From NCBI GenBank assembly GCA_013365325.1, contig JABVXV010000476.1, positions 1-36,378 on the forward strand: 36,378 bases of DNA. The letters run 5' to 3'. Below the pieces are notes generated by a model, which saw only the letters and a list, made by a program, of their open reading frames with translations, was not told the origin of the DNA and made no database searches. Positions 11,011-23,635 of this stretch are shown piece by piece. Each line of letters begins with the position of its first letter. The first letter of the stretch is position 1. Source of the DNA: Dipetalonema caudispina (lineage: Eukaryota > Nematoda > Chromadorea > Rhabditida > Onchocercidae). Both the position numbers and the translations under genes were made by a program.

Positions 11011-12610
11011 AAATACCGTGATTTTTAAGACGCAGTTCAGACTATTAGGCAAATCAAACATTATCTCCCAATAGGCTAAATTCCAGTAATATGCTAATAC
11101 GCATACTCGAGATAAAAATTTGATAAAATTGTAAACAAAACTGGAATCTCTTCTCAAATGTCATCTCTGAATACCTGCAATAATTAGAAGTTGTGATAAG
11201 AAAGAGTAACTTCTGATCTGCCAGCAATTATAAACTGTTGATTGTGAAGTATGTAAAGTTGAACCGTTTACCCCAGGAATAACACTCTTTCGTTACAGTT
11301 GGGGATTCGGAGAGAATGCAGACACAATGTTGAATTCAGAATGTTTAGATTTTGAAAATTGAGCTACTTGTAGTAATTGGTATTGTCCCTTAGGAAATAA
11401 AAGGGAAGGGAATCTCAAAATACAGGGGAATTTCAAGAAATGTCCTCTTCCCATTACATTGTTTCAACTTAATTAGAGTAGGAGGAGAAGCGGGAGAGAG
11501 AGAGAGTCGCATCGTATTTCATTTCCTTTCTTGTGTCTGCTTCTCTTTACGTGTACATCTAATTAATAATGTTTACTGCAGGTTGCATAACATTATACTT
11601 TACTTTATTTGTGCACTAAATGTTTTCATGCTGCATTTCATTATTTTGTCATCATCTTGTATTTTGCACCCTTTTTTTTGTACTTTGGAATTAATCATTA
11701 TTTGGTACTTTTGCAGTTATTTTTCCTTCTGACAAGAATAAGGCCTTAATTCCATTCAGACTTCATTCATGAAAATAAACGACAATGAGGTCATCAGTAT
11801 GCCTGAAGAACGCATCTATGAGGCTAATGAATTTAGGTAATATATTATCTAATAAGGCTACAATAGGATAAAAGTAATTGAAATAAATTGTGACGAGAAA
11901 TTAATCATTAATATGTCTACAGCTGAAATCATCTATCAAAACATCTACACAAAATAACCGAAGCAACTGCCTTAACTCTATGAATTGTCAACAACAGATG
12001 AGACTAGTAAGTGAAGCTTGATAGAATGATTTATGTAGCATTGTAGAAATATGACTAGCTGAGTTCTAGAAACGTTCTAAAGTCTTTGACATGTATGAAT
12101 GCGTTGACTGAAAAATTAGTAAAATTGCTCTAAAAACCAAAGAATTATAGAAATTAAAAATCCATTACGAAAGACGGATAATCTTACGTCTTTAGGAATG
12201 GTAAGGAAAAAAAAAGTAATGGACAAAATAACATTTATTGATGTAGAACAATTTCAATCAACAATTAATGAATAAACAAAAACAGCAGCAATAATAATGC
12301 ATCGTTAGGCCTGATATTGTGAACCAAAGAACAAATCTGATCTTAATCAATTTCTAACTAGAAACTACCCATATTCGGAATACTAGGAGGTTAAAACTTC
12401 ATAATTCTCTTGAAAATTTCAGAGTGATCATGAGATTCTACTGATTACGACTTGGAAAATAATTTCAAATATCCCAATAACAGATTTTACATCAAATACT
12501 TCTACATTCCTTAGTCACAAATATTGCTGCACAAATATCACAGTATGTAAAGAATATTTTGAATTGATCCATTTTTGATTAGAGAATGTCGTTTTAATCC
12601 ACATCCAAGA
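11011..12610. other. Intergenic region between convergent genes
   Basis: The stretch separates the 3' ends of the plus-strand gene ending at 10908 and the minus-strand IER3IP1 gene ending at 12611. It should contain both 3' UTRs. There is a short GAGAGA tract near 11490-11508. No open frame with a recognisable domain was found. Confidence 0.45.
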
Positions 12611-13533
12611 TTATCCAAATAAAAGTTTTGCAATTATGACGACGATGTTAATAGCAATAAGAGGCACTTAAAAGAAAGAACACATAAAGTATTGAAAAAA
12701 TTATATTGTCTAATAAACCGTCTAAATAATTCCCAATTAATTTATCGAAAGGGAATTTCTAAACAAATGAAAAATTAACCGAGAAATATGCTTGTACAGA
12801 AATTATTCGATCAAATATATCAGAAATTCGAGGATCACAAATAGGATGTGTTATTGTCTAGATAACTGTTACTAACAGTATCATCCTGTACTCTGGCATT
12901 TTGATAATTCAGAATTTTCACTTCTACACTGCAATCAATGATGTTAGAGTACTAAAGGGATCTTTTCTGGATCAGAATAAAGTTCTCCATCATCATCATC
13001 TTATGAATCATTATCTATTCCAATCTCTAAGCAACCTCACATCACTATAAATGGGAAGTGTAATAATTAACGAGAGGTTAATTGATTCCTTACTAATTAC
13101 ATACTAACCTCGCATAACTGTTTGTACTGCAGCAATGAGATTTACTACACGCATTTTAAAAGATGATGGATTCACAACTTCGAAAGAATTGCTCGGTACC
13201 GAAAGGCCAACCTGGAAATATATTTTCTACTTAATTTTTGTTCCATGAATTATCAGCTTTTTTTTTACTTAATTACTTGACTCTAGCTATTACCCATTTC
13301 TTTTCTCTATGAAGGTATTCCACACTTGTCCCAACAATATTCACATCTCTTGCATCCATACTAAAGTTCGTAGCTATGATTATTATGATAAATTTATCAA
13401 GAATAAAGGGAATATGAAGAAATTGAAGGAAAAAAAGTCTTACCTTATTTAAAAAACGTTCCTTATTAAGTACAGCGATTCCATTTAGGACAAATAAGCC
13501 TGCTTCTAGCAAACCATAAAATGATATAAACAT
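12611..13533 (-). CDS. IER3IP1 / Yos1 family ER-to-Golgi transport protein
   Basis: Small membrane protein of the early secretory pathway; the yeast homolog Yos1 works with Yip1 and Yif1 on COPII vesicles. Exons are 13533-13444 (30 codons), 13211-13109 and 12666-12611. The last exon was too short to appear as an ORF and was found by phase: it reads V-P-L-I-A-I-N-I-V-V-I-I-A-K-L-L-F-G then TAA. The total is 82 residues, exactly the length of human IER3IP1. Exon 1 gives the first hydrophobic helix with the conserved N-G-I-A-V-L-N-K-E-R-F-L. Exon 2 ends L-I-A-A-V-Q-T-V-M-R before the second helix. Donors are GTAAGA and GTTAGT, and acceptors end in TTCCAG and TTTTAAG. It lies on the same strand as MAEA and 1.26 kb downstream of it; this is long for an operon and no internal SL2-type signal was identified. 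Confidence 0.93.
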
Positions 13534-14788
13534 ATTTATTCACTTCTAGTCAAGAATGAAACTTCCCAGAAATTAGCACCAAGTTTGACTGCAAACAGGA
13601 ATTCTTAGTTTAACTTTTAGTTCAAGCTTCACATAAAAGTTAAGATATATTTAACAATAACAATTCCTCCTTCGCTTATAATTATCACAAAATTTGATTG
13701 ATTCCCAAAAAAAAAAGAAATCCATTGCCAGTCATATCGGATGTGTTAGCCACTCTTATTTGCTTAATGAATAAGTTCATTACAAGTACAAGGACAAAGT
13801 GATTATTTGTTTGAGAAAATGTTATGCAACAGGTACCAACGACCGAATATCAAAATACATACTTTATCTATGCTAATCAAATAATTTCTAGACCAATAAT
13901 ACCCAGTGAGAAGCATATCATTTCCACCAATGCTTTCATATGTTGTTTGGTAATAATATTACAAAAGTTGATACAAACATTACTGTCATAGACATTAATC
14001 TGAATCCAGTTTTTATCGTGCAATGGAATCTACTGCTGAACACGCAAAGTATAGATCAACAAAATTCGAGAAACTGAGTACAAATATGACATTGAATGTA
14101 AAACACATGAAAAAATAATCCAAAAATCAATGCTAAATGACTAATAAATACATCAATGCAAGTACTACACGGATGTTAGAACAGAAAGATAACACTGCTC
14201 CGTTTAATCAATATTATGAAAAGAAATTTCAGCATTGGTTTAAAAATGAATACACCAATAAAGCGATCAATCACAGCTAAAACTCACAAACTACTCCCAT
14301 TTTCGCAATATCAAAATAAAGCAAAAGCATATCATAAGAATTCAAAAAAAAAAACCTATCCTCAATTGCCCGTCATTAAGGAATCAAAATAATACAAATA
14401 AGATTATATGTGAAGTTTGATTTAATAAAAAGTAGCATGGAATTCAACATATCTCTCATTGCGCTAATGATTCAACATGTACTATAAATGGTTTCCTATG
14501 TCTCCAGTGATAACAGTCAAGATGATGAGAAATATACTGACGATATGTTGAATATGTGGTAATTAGTATACGTGAGTATTGTGTGATAAAAAAAAAATAT
14601 TCAGCATTCATGGATTTTTAGAAATAAGCTGAAGTGATATGAGATGTTACATGAAATACAAAAGTCTGAAATGACATCCCATAAGTATCATAAAACGATT
14701 CACAAGAATATTTATAGAAAAAAAAAAAAAAAAAAATGAAAGACAATAAGAAAAAGATGCGCTATCTGCAAATAACCTAGAAATGTGA
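13534..14788. other. Region between MAEA and IER3IP1 genes
   Basis: It holds the 3' UTR of MAEA and the 5' flank of IER3IP1, both on the minus strand. It is A/T rich with an A run of 18 near 14719-14736. A minus-strand CTAG acceptor-like site lies some 15 bases before the IER3IP1 ATG. No further gene was found. Confidence 0.45.
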
Positions 14789-17700
14789 TCAAAGGACAAA
14801 AACACGCAGGAGCTGGTTAGCAGGATAAATTTCTCCTGTTCTCGGACAAACAATTTCATCTGATGTATTAAGTAACTTCTCAATAGAATTTGCACCATAA
14901 ACATAACCGTTTGGTAGCATAAACGGTTCATTATCATCATCCATTGGTTCACCCGAATAAGCACACATCAGCCTGTAAATAGTATGCTTTAAGAAAGCTC
15001 TTTTTAAAACACCCTGAAACGTGGCGACTTGTATACCAAAGATCTTTTAGAAAATCGAGATAATGCTGCCACATGTTAGTTTAATGAAAACTTAAATCAA
15101 AGGAGGAATGAAACAGAATAGTACAATAATTAATAACATAAGCCCTCTCTAAGCATCTCAAGTACCACAGCAGGATGATCTGAACTGAATTATCATCCAT
15201 TAGTAAGTGAAGCGTTGTCTATCAGCCTATTTTCCATCTAGTCGGCCAATTAAAATTAACTACTATTTTTCAATAGGACAAAGAAAAAATGAAAGTAAAT
15301 TAGCAAGAGTTATTGGTGAACATAATATTTAAAAGTCGAATATATTCAACAACTTACTTTGAATTAGAAACATGAGAGTGGGGTAAGTCTTCTGCAAGTT
15401 CGTGCATGTCAGGACGACAAGTTGGACAACGAGAATCTGGATCCGGATGACACTGCGGACTTTTGTAAGCTGATAATCCCATACATAGACAGGCGTTAAA
15501 AGATGAATAGTCCATGAGCTAAATAAATAAAATAAATCAAAGTAATACATCATATGGTGGAAGAAATTATACAATAATTCATTATGTAATAATTATCATC
15601 GTTCTATTAATGAATAAACCCCATCTCAGCAGTAACTTCCCTAACCACTAAAGTAATTTTATTTTGCTATGAACATGGTTTGCGATAACTAACCTTATAT
15701 ACACGAGCATTTTCTTGTTTGAATAATTCAATTAGCTGATCCCAGCGCTTTTCGCTAAAATATTCGTTGTAAGCACGACTTTTGGAAGGAATCCCGAAGC
15801 CAATGAGACCCATAACCTTCAAGACAGAAAACCGAAAGTACAAAAAAACAGTGGCTTTGTACTTCTACGCAAGAATTCGTCAGCTAACTTGAAAACAGTT
15901 TGACGTAACATTTGATTTTGAAATGTGCAAATATGGTTTCGAAAATGTCGGTTGCAATAATGTAAAACGGTTGAATTATTTTTCGTCAGAAAAGAAATCT
16001 AAGGTTACTTTAAGCAAACATCAGCAGTGAGGTAAATCAAAGGCGATCACATATCAGATATAAAATATTGAAAAATAAGCTGTAAAGTTCTAGTTGTAGT
16101 AAATACATCCCATCCTTCCCTGTTCGCCAACCAGCTATTCCCCAAAAATTTCTATCCAGGTTTTGTTAGGGTCAAAGTTAAAGGACTTCTACTCCTCTCC
16201 ACCTTCTCTCAGCATATGTAAGTATAGAAGTCTGTATTCTCATCCAACGAAAGAATATAGTAAGTTACTTTTACAACTTGTTCGCTCCACTGATCTTTCG
16301 GCAAGTTGGCCAAAAATTTTCTGGCATAATGCACAGCTTCTAAACGTTCACCTAAAATGTTAGTTTTTTTTTCTTAAGAAATCCACCACATCATGTACAT
16401 GTGGAAATTCAAAATCCAACGGTTTTGCAAATTCCAGGTAGAGTCCATAACTGCAAAAATATATGTAAACTATAAAAAAGCTTACCTCGCCGCACTAACT
16501 CAATACAGTCCTGTAGGCGAACCGTAGTTTCAAGAGTGCTCTTCAAACGACGTAACTTCGACCTATTATCAGCAATCCATTCTAAGCACCGGTCAGTTTC
16601 GTGGCGTGATAAGCTATCTTCTACCTGCAAAGCCTTCAAAAGAAGCTCATTAAATATGGGTTTCATAATACATCAAACTACTCTTACCTCTAAAATCAAA
16701 CCAAATATTGTCAATCAAAAAGTACAAATTTGAGTAGTATTAGATTGGACTTGCACTTACCTGCTTTGCAATCATGAAAACGGTTTTATTACACATATCT
16801 TCCACATTTGCCTGCTCCGCTAACTTTTGTGCAGTTTCGAAATAACCTGAACGTAGCAAATAATCAATAATCAAGCGACTAATGCGTTGACTACGCCACG
16901 TTTCCTGTTTCAAAGCATCCGTCGTATTAGCCTGAAAATATTACCGCTCCTAAGTTTGGAACTTCCGCTAACTGATTTACCGGAACCCGTCCAACGCTGA
17001 GTGCAAACTAGTGCGAATATCAACTGTTGTTTATCCTATGTTTACTTTATTTGCCAATTTCGGAAATCCAATGTATTCAATGAGAGTATCCCGGCGTTTT
17101 TGGATATTTAAAACTCGTAAATTTTTTAGGATGGCATACTACGTGCATGCTTTTCTTGACGAGTGTTCCAGCAAATCCTAAATTAGCGGCATTATAATAC
17201 AATGTTTAGCATATATACAATTTCCAAAGGAAAATACATTTGTTAAAAGGTTATACATGTTAAAATCAGACCATTCGTAATCAATCTTCAATATAGCCCT
17301 TTGTTTTTGATTTATGTCATGCTTCATCTCATCTTCTTCCACTGAACCACTTTCAATACTAAATAAAAAAGAGTAATCTTTGAAAATTAATCAACCTGCT
17401 GCAGATATTTGACTCGCGTATCCAAGAGATCAATCAATTCCATTTCCTCATCGGTGATTTGCTTGAATGTACCAAAGAGTTCTTCAAAGCGTCCAAAGTA
17501 AGTATCCATTTTTTCTTTAACCTACAATTTTACAAATTCTAACCAAAATTTGATGCTCAGTATCAAGAAACACTGCATCTTGCATGATTAAGTAAAGTAC
17601 AGATTTGAAAAAATCCACTGATTTCACCTTTGTAATCATTCTGAATCTTTCAATTCATTTGTAACCAGTTTATTTTCATCTGTTATGAAATAGTCTTTGC

Positions 17701-18253
17701 CTATTTTTGATCTTGTTTTCGCATGGAACGAAAGAAGCTATCCAGTATTACAGACAACTATCAAGATTTATTGAAATGTGGAATTAAACAAAACACTTTG
17801 ATGAAGTAACATTTCGCAACAAAAGGCTTCTTAAACAATCTGCTCAGCAAAAAGTGTTATATTTTTCATGCGAATGAAATATAAGGAAGTTATGGGTTGA
17901 TGAAGGAATCAGAAACTTACTTCACGTTTATAAATAGGCTTAGTTCCATCACCTTTCATAGCTTTTGTTACCGAATCAGCACTTTCCTTCAGATAATGGT
18001 TATTTTTTTCCATTGTTTTTTGCGAGGAACGAAATCGTTTGTTGAACAATTCATATGGCACTTTTAGTGATGTATATTCGAGTGCTGTGATTTCATCTGG
18101 CTTTAATGGTTCCGAACTTTGGGCTAAATATATAAACTGTTACCTAATTGAAAAACATGAAATAGACATCTTTCTATCCAATTTATATATCATTGAAAGA
18201 AATCAATAGCAATTACGCGAACTTGAATCCTGAGATGGTGAACTGGAGGACAT
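14789..18253 (-). CDS. MAEA / Gid9 (Fyv10) homolog, CTLH E3 ubiquitin ligase subunit
   Basis: Catalytic-module subunit of the GID/CTLH E3 ligase, the RING-like partner of RMND5. Nine exons: 18253-18217, 18123-17921, 17521-17396, 16931-16761, 16624-16486, 16351-16269, 15816-15694, 15518-15358 and 14972-14789. All phases agree and give 408 residues (human MAEA 396). Early block: L-E-Y-T-S-L-K-V-P-Y-E-L-F-N-K-R-F-R. LisH region about 138-163 (R-L-I-I-D-Y-L-L-R-S-G-Y-F), CTLH about 173-235 (D-R-C-L-E-W-I-A-D-N-R-S-K-L-R-R). The C-terminal RING-like domain has C325-P-T-C328, H343, C351 and C390-P-R-T-G, with the hallmark M-L-P-N-G-Y-V-Y-G before the last Cys. The Cys of the human A-H-C-A-N-S motif is Val here, in line with the degenerate zinc site of this family. 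Exon 1 encodes a Ser-rich start of only 12 codons. Confidence 0.95.
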
Positions 18254-18309
18254 TACAAATTTCCTTTTAATATATACACTTTCCTTCCTGCCAGCTCTAA
18301 TCGAAAATA

Positions 18310-18325
18310 CCAACACCTGTAAACA
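18310..18325 (-). promoter_or_regulatory. Candidate splice or trans-splice acceptor in the MAEA 5' UTR
   Basis: On the minus strand, TTTGTTTACAG ends at 18317, leaving a 63-base leader before the ATG at 18253. It could accept a spliced leader or a non-coding 5' exon. The sequence alone cannot separate these. Confidence 0.35.
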
Positions 18326-20252
18326 AATGTTGAAATTAATTTCGTGAATACAGAATAAGTTATTCTTATTAATCTTGTAGATATTGATTTATTCTCGTCA
18401 AAGCTAACCTAAATACTACAAAACTGATACTTGAGTGAAATGATAGTTAACTTGGATATCTTGGAAAAACTACTAGATTTGGACAATTTAGTATCAAATC
18501 CAGCCAAGAGAGTAAAAGAAGAAAAACAGAATGAATTACAATATTACAATATAGTAATCTTCATATAAACCATGAAAATTTTTTTTCTTGATTTTCAATT
18601 AATTATCAAAAACAAGACAAACAAATAATTAAATCAAACAATTCTTACCAAGTAATATCCTTTTTGCAAAAATTGTACAACAGTAATGTAATGTAGAGTT
18701 AATAATTCACGTCTTCACGTAATTAAATTCGATCAAAAAAAAATAAGTACCAAAAATTACTGACAAATTGAAACCGCCACCACCACCACCACCGTATCGG
18801 GAAAACTTTATGCAACTATGGGAAAATACAGAATATACTGACAGTTAACTTTTGTTTTAAAAGTTAAAATATCTGATGTAGCATAATAGTTGTATTATAA
18901 TTAATTTGTAATATATTCTCACAAATGTATTCATATGACGTAAACGACGTGAAATAATCCTTCCATACGTGGAATAGTATATTTTATAGCTAATGAATGA
19001 AAATATATATACTCCTATAATAAATGATATCATTAATTTTAAATTAAATAATATCTCTGATTTACATGAAGAATTGATAATCTTTTGTTATGTTAAATAT
19101 CTGATATTTTAAATTTTACTCCTTTTCTTTTTCTCTCTTTGTCTTTCTCTCTCTCTCTCTCTCTTTCTCTTTATGTATGTAACTTATTATATAATATTTT
19201 TAATGCTTTCCAATATTTTCCTTTTTTTTTTTTTTTTGTATAAAAAAGATTACCTTTTATATAAGAAATATGTAAAAACTAGAGAAAAGTCATAGTTTTA
19301 ATTATTATTACTAATTAATTACTTAGTGTATTAATTTATTTCTTTTCCTATTATTGATTTGATAATTGTTATATGAATTTTATGAAGAGATTGGTGCTAA
19401 TATGTTCCCTTTTTATGTTATATAAAGGTTAAACGTTTCAATATAACCTAAAAGATGCTATCAAATTTACATAATAATTTTTAAGAATTTTTCTCTTGAA
19501 CAGATTATTACAATAATTGAATAATTTAAATCAATTAAAGAGTAGAAAGATGAAACTTTTAATTGATTAATCTATCTATATTTGCTATGCTTAAAAAATA
19601 GTTAAATCCCTATATGAGAAAATAATTCAGTAAAATTTTCGGCTGAATTTAACAATATGTTGCAAGTATATATTATATCTTTGTAATTAAATTAATTGAA
19701 GAAGATAAAGCTCTAATTTCATTTGATCGTTAAATTTCATTATCCAGGTTTTGAAATTTCATTTAATTGTTCGTTTTTACTAACCTGTTTTGATTATCAG
19801 AAAATGATGTATTCAACGATCATATATAAATGAATTTTATAATAACATATTCTCTATTGTGTTACACGTTAAAGTACGATTTACGTGGAAACAGAAATGT
19901 TTCTTCTGCATTGTTGAACGTGAAGTAGGATCAATTGAAATCATTTCTGAATTATACAAATAGTGTAAACTATATTGAATTAAGAGACAATAATGGATGA
20001 TGATATCTTGAAGTAATGGATGATTTCACAGAAATTTATGAAATGACATAAATTGTTGTACTACGAAAATTAATAATAAGCCTATGGTTGTAACTATGGT
20101 GACCAATTTTAGGTTTTCTAAGCAATGAATAATTCTTTAAAGCCTTAGTTACAACCTTTGTTAATTCATCAATAGCAGCATATCCTTTGGATATCATTTA
20201 TTTGCACATTATCATCAATTTTCTGTTATTCAAGTTCTTTCAAAACTTCCGG
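18326..20252. promoter_or_regulatory. Intergenic region between divergent MAEA and receptor genes
   Basis: About 1.9 kb of very A/T-rich DNA containing the upstream regions of both genes. It carries a short (CCA)n tract at 18774-18794 and a T/C-rich tract at 19128-19172. No coding sequence was recognised. An in-frame hydrophobic stretch just before the receptor ATG (20187-20252) has no ATG of its own. Confidence 0.4.
19128..19172. repeat. (TC)n low-complexity tract
   Basis: Consists mainly of CT dinucleotides, with ten uninterrupted units near 19147-19163, flanked by CTTT variants. Lies between two divergent genes. Confidence 0.85.
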
Positions 20253-20609
20253 ATGAGTAATATACAAACGGAATACGTCTTAGATGACGATACTGTAGCC
20301 GATATTACACTTAATCATGCTAGAAACACTAATTTACAAACAACAACAATCATTTTAATTGGATTATTTGCTATTTTTTCCGTTCTCTTCAATATGATCC
20401 TATTGTTTACGATACTTTTAAGGTAATTTCAGCTGGTAAAATTTGCAATTATTGTTTAAAATGAAATGATGCATTTGTAATAATTACGATATGTGAAATC
20501 GGAAAATTATAGAATTATTTTCTGTGGACAAAAACAGAATATTCATCAAGATACTATTAATATATCATTTTCGTCATTATTCAGGCCTATTTCCATGAGT
20601 AAAAGAGAG

Positions 20610-20652
<43 letters not shown>

Positions 20653-23635
20653 AACTTATTCGTTTGGCTTATTTTAACTTCATGAAAGAGCAAAATATTC
20701 AGTTATGATATATGTCAATTTAATAAGGTATAATTGACGTTTTCAGTTATTTTTAATTTCCATATCAAAAAAAATTACTGTTACACTATTGATTAGTTAT
20801 TATTTTTGCAGTCGGAAACTTCGCTCCGTTCAACTTTTCGTATTGTTTTGTAATTTAATTGTATTGAACATATTTGATACAGTATCCGGTATGATCATTC
20901 CGCTTTTGTTTATTCTCAATGATAATTGGCTTTCCGACATAACATTATGTCGTTGGAATGCAACTCTTGAACAAGTAAACATTCTAATATGTTGCAATTA
21001 AAAAGAATAGAAAATGGGAATATTACTAAAGTATGCAGAATATATTCCTAGAAGTTACACGTACGTCTGGATAACATTATCATTAAATGATAAAGTTGTT
21101 AATATTATCTTTAATGATAGGATAATAGCCATGTATAGTTTAAAAGTTTTTAAAATTGATTATATTAGACATTTGATCGATTGTATCGTAATAAAATTTG
21201 TAAATTTGGATGATGATCGTATACTAAGCTATTGTAATATTCGGTTAAAACGTAATTTTTCATGATATTCATCTGTTAGTGGTTCATTTTCAATAATTAT
21301 CACATATCGATCTTAGTCATCCAAATATTTTGGAAAAAAATTTTTGAAATTAAAATTACTACTATACAATAGAATGCAGTAATACAATGTAAATACGGTA
21401 TAATATAGAAATATTGTAATGTGATAAAAGAAATGTAATAATTAGTAACATATTTGTTATTGTGATATTATTTTCAACTGTTTAAATTTTTTCTAAAATA
21501 TTTTAGCATCTTTATATTTTAATCTTTCAATATTTTAATTTTTTTAGGCGTTATAAATTCGAAAATTTTCAGATCTCTTTAATACATTATATTTTTAAAA
21601 TATTCTACTACTTTTTCCCATATCATTCATATATTGTTTTAATTTCATTCCATATTTATTACATATCATTTTTAGCTAATTTGCATAAATTATCTCAACC
21701 ATTGAAATAAAATTATCTTAACAGTATGCAATTAATTATTAACAAAATATGATATTGCAGTTCATTAGCATGGAATTACTAATGAGTATGATGTTGATAG
21801 CTATTGAGCGTGCTATCATGTCATATTTTCCAAATCAATTAATATTCAAAAATTGGCGAACATTACTCTTCATTATTGTATTATGGATAATAAGTATTTG
21901 TTTAGCTATACCAATACTTACGCATAATATACCTGTCAAACCTTTCAAATTTCGATATAATTGTAACATCGACAGGTTGGCTTTCTTTAATTAATTTTTG
22001 ATTTTGATTAAGCAGAAATATGATAACAAATCATTTGATAAATTAAACCATTTCTTTCAGATATTTAGGTCTTACTGCTGTACCAAATCCTTTTCTTCTT
22101 TCAATGTTTTCGCTTTTTTTTCCCCAGGACTAGGAGGCAGTAAGGTAATAGGTAATATTTTAATTAAGATTGATCCTTCACAGACCTTGAATGGTTGATG
22201 TTAAAAAGAGAAGAGAAAAGTTTCTGAACTTCAAAGGATAAATGCAACTTATGAGCATTTCATAGATGATATTTAGGACAGCCCTATAGTAACGAGAAGA
22301 AAATTTGATTATTAAAGTATCAGATTAGATCAATACTTTTATTTGGTACTTGATAATGAAAGATTAGATAAAAAAAGATTTATAAAATTTTGAAGAAATT
22401 TTAAACTACATTCTATCTGTCATATTTCTCGATTATTTGCTGATTATAAATAATTTCTAGTTTGTACATCATCAAAACTATCACTTATAACATGCAAATG
22501 TCTTGCAAAATTTAGAATTTATTAAAATTTTTGTTCTAGCAAAAATTTTGGATATAATTGAAACTAGAATAGTTTTATAGTTTAAATTATACTTTCATGA
22601 AATTTTTCTTCAAAAAATTTACAAACGTTTGGTAATTTATTCAAATTACTTTATGGCATATATAATATAATAGCTGTCACAAGTAAAAAAGGAAAATATT
22701 TCTGTAACAATTTAACGTAATTATTTGACGTGATATTACAGGAAAGTTCCAATTTCTTATCCGATACTATGCATATTGACTTATAGTAGTTGTCTCATTA
22801 TCATATTGATTTGTTTTGCGGCGCTTTTGTCGCGTAATAATCAATGCAAAAATCAATCACTGCGGATGAAATCACATGAAAGTTCAAACTCTAGCAGACA
22901 CAGTCTTGAGATTCATTATGATAATTTAAACCTTTCAAAACTTGTCCTTCTTCTTATCATTTTATTTATCTTATTTTATGGACCATATATTATACTCAAC
23001 TTTTTCATACAGGTAATTTTCAAATTTTTATTCAACTTCTCGAATTTTATTTGCAAAACATAAACATACATTCAGAGCATATTTTAGAAATTTATTTTAT
23101 AAATTTTTATAAATTTTATTTATAAATTTTACAAAATTTCATTCTTACTATTTCAGTTAGTATTTATCTTAACATAGAGATAAGATTTCATACTTTTACC
23201 TCTTTTTTAAAATATACTTTTTGTCAATCTTACATAATTTTTTGGTCGTAAAAATTTTTTTGTAATATGATATGATTAATCCAAGTACTTGGATGTAATT
23301 TTAAAAAATCTAAATTACTAAATATGAATGAGTTAAAAGTGATATATTCAGATTTATGATTTCAGATTCGAAATAGTAATGAAATGCTAACGGACAATTC
23401 TACTTTTAAAATACCACAGGAGGCAGATATGGTACTGAATTGGTTACGTTTTATCTATCCGATATTAGCACCAATTCTGGTAAATATACTTCATTTTATC
23501 CAAATATTCTTAATAATTTTAAATGATTTCAAATAATCATAGTAATTTTAGATTTATGCATCATGCGATGAAATTTGGCTTAATGTACAACGATGTATAT
23601 TTTGTCGTCGTGGATTGGAAACAGTTATTAATTAG
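20253..23635 (+). CDS. Seven-transmembrane receptor, divergent rhodopsin-type GPCR
   Basis: Six exons close in frame to 338 residues: 20253-20422, 20812-20974, 21761-21975, 22742-23012, 23366-23479 and 23552-23635. Each exon carries about one or two of seven hydrophobic helices: about 33-56; 65-90; 112-126; 142-165; a fifth in S-Y-P-I-L-C-I-L-T-Y-S-S-C; a sixth in L-I-I-L-F-I-L-F-Y-G-P-Y-I-I-L; and a seventh around 298-315. The helix 3 Cys (L-C-R-W-N-A) and an ECL2 Cys (Y-N-C-N-I-D) can form the usual disulfide. The DRY motif is I126-E-R, and helix 7 ends Y-P-I-L-A-P-I-L-I-Y instead of NPxxY. The third loop is Ser/basic rich, the N-terminus is short and acidic with two Asn near helix 1, and no signal peptide is seen. 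Ligand and subfamily are unknown; a nematode-specific peptide or chemoreceptor-like group is likely. Confidence 0.8.
20604..20652. repeat. (GA)n microsatellite in receptor intron 1
   Basis: About 20 GA units with one GGGA interruption lie in the intron between the exons ending at 20422 and starting at 20812. A plus-strand frame through it encodes an Arg-Glu repeat and is an artefact. Confidence 0.95.

Noticed and set aside
17178..17358. Open minus-strand stretch inside MAEA intron 3 behind a TTTATTTAG acceptor, reading I-E-S-G-S-V-E-E-D-E-M-K-H.
   Set aside because: The flanking exons join in phase 0 and match the family without a gap. The stretch is open only in phase 2 and stops at once in phase 0, so it cannot be a frame-keeping cassette exon.
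20493..20708. ORF with an Arg-Glu repeat in receptor intron 1.
   Set aside because: It is produced by the GA microsatellite and lies between two in-phase receptor exons.
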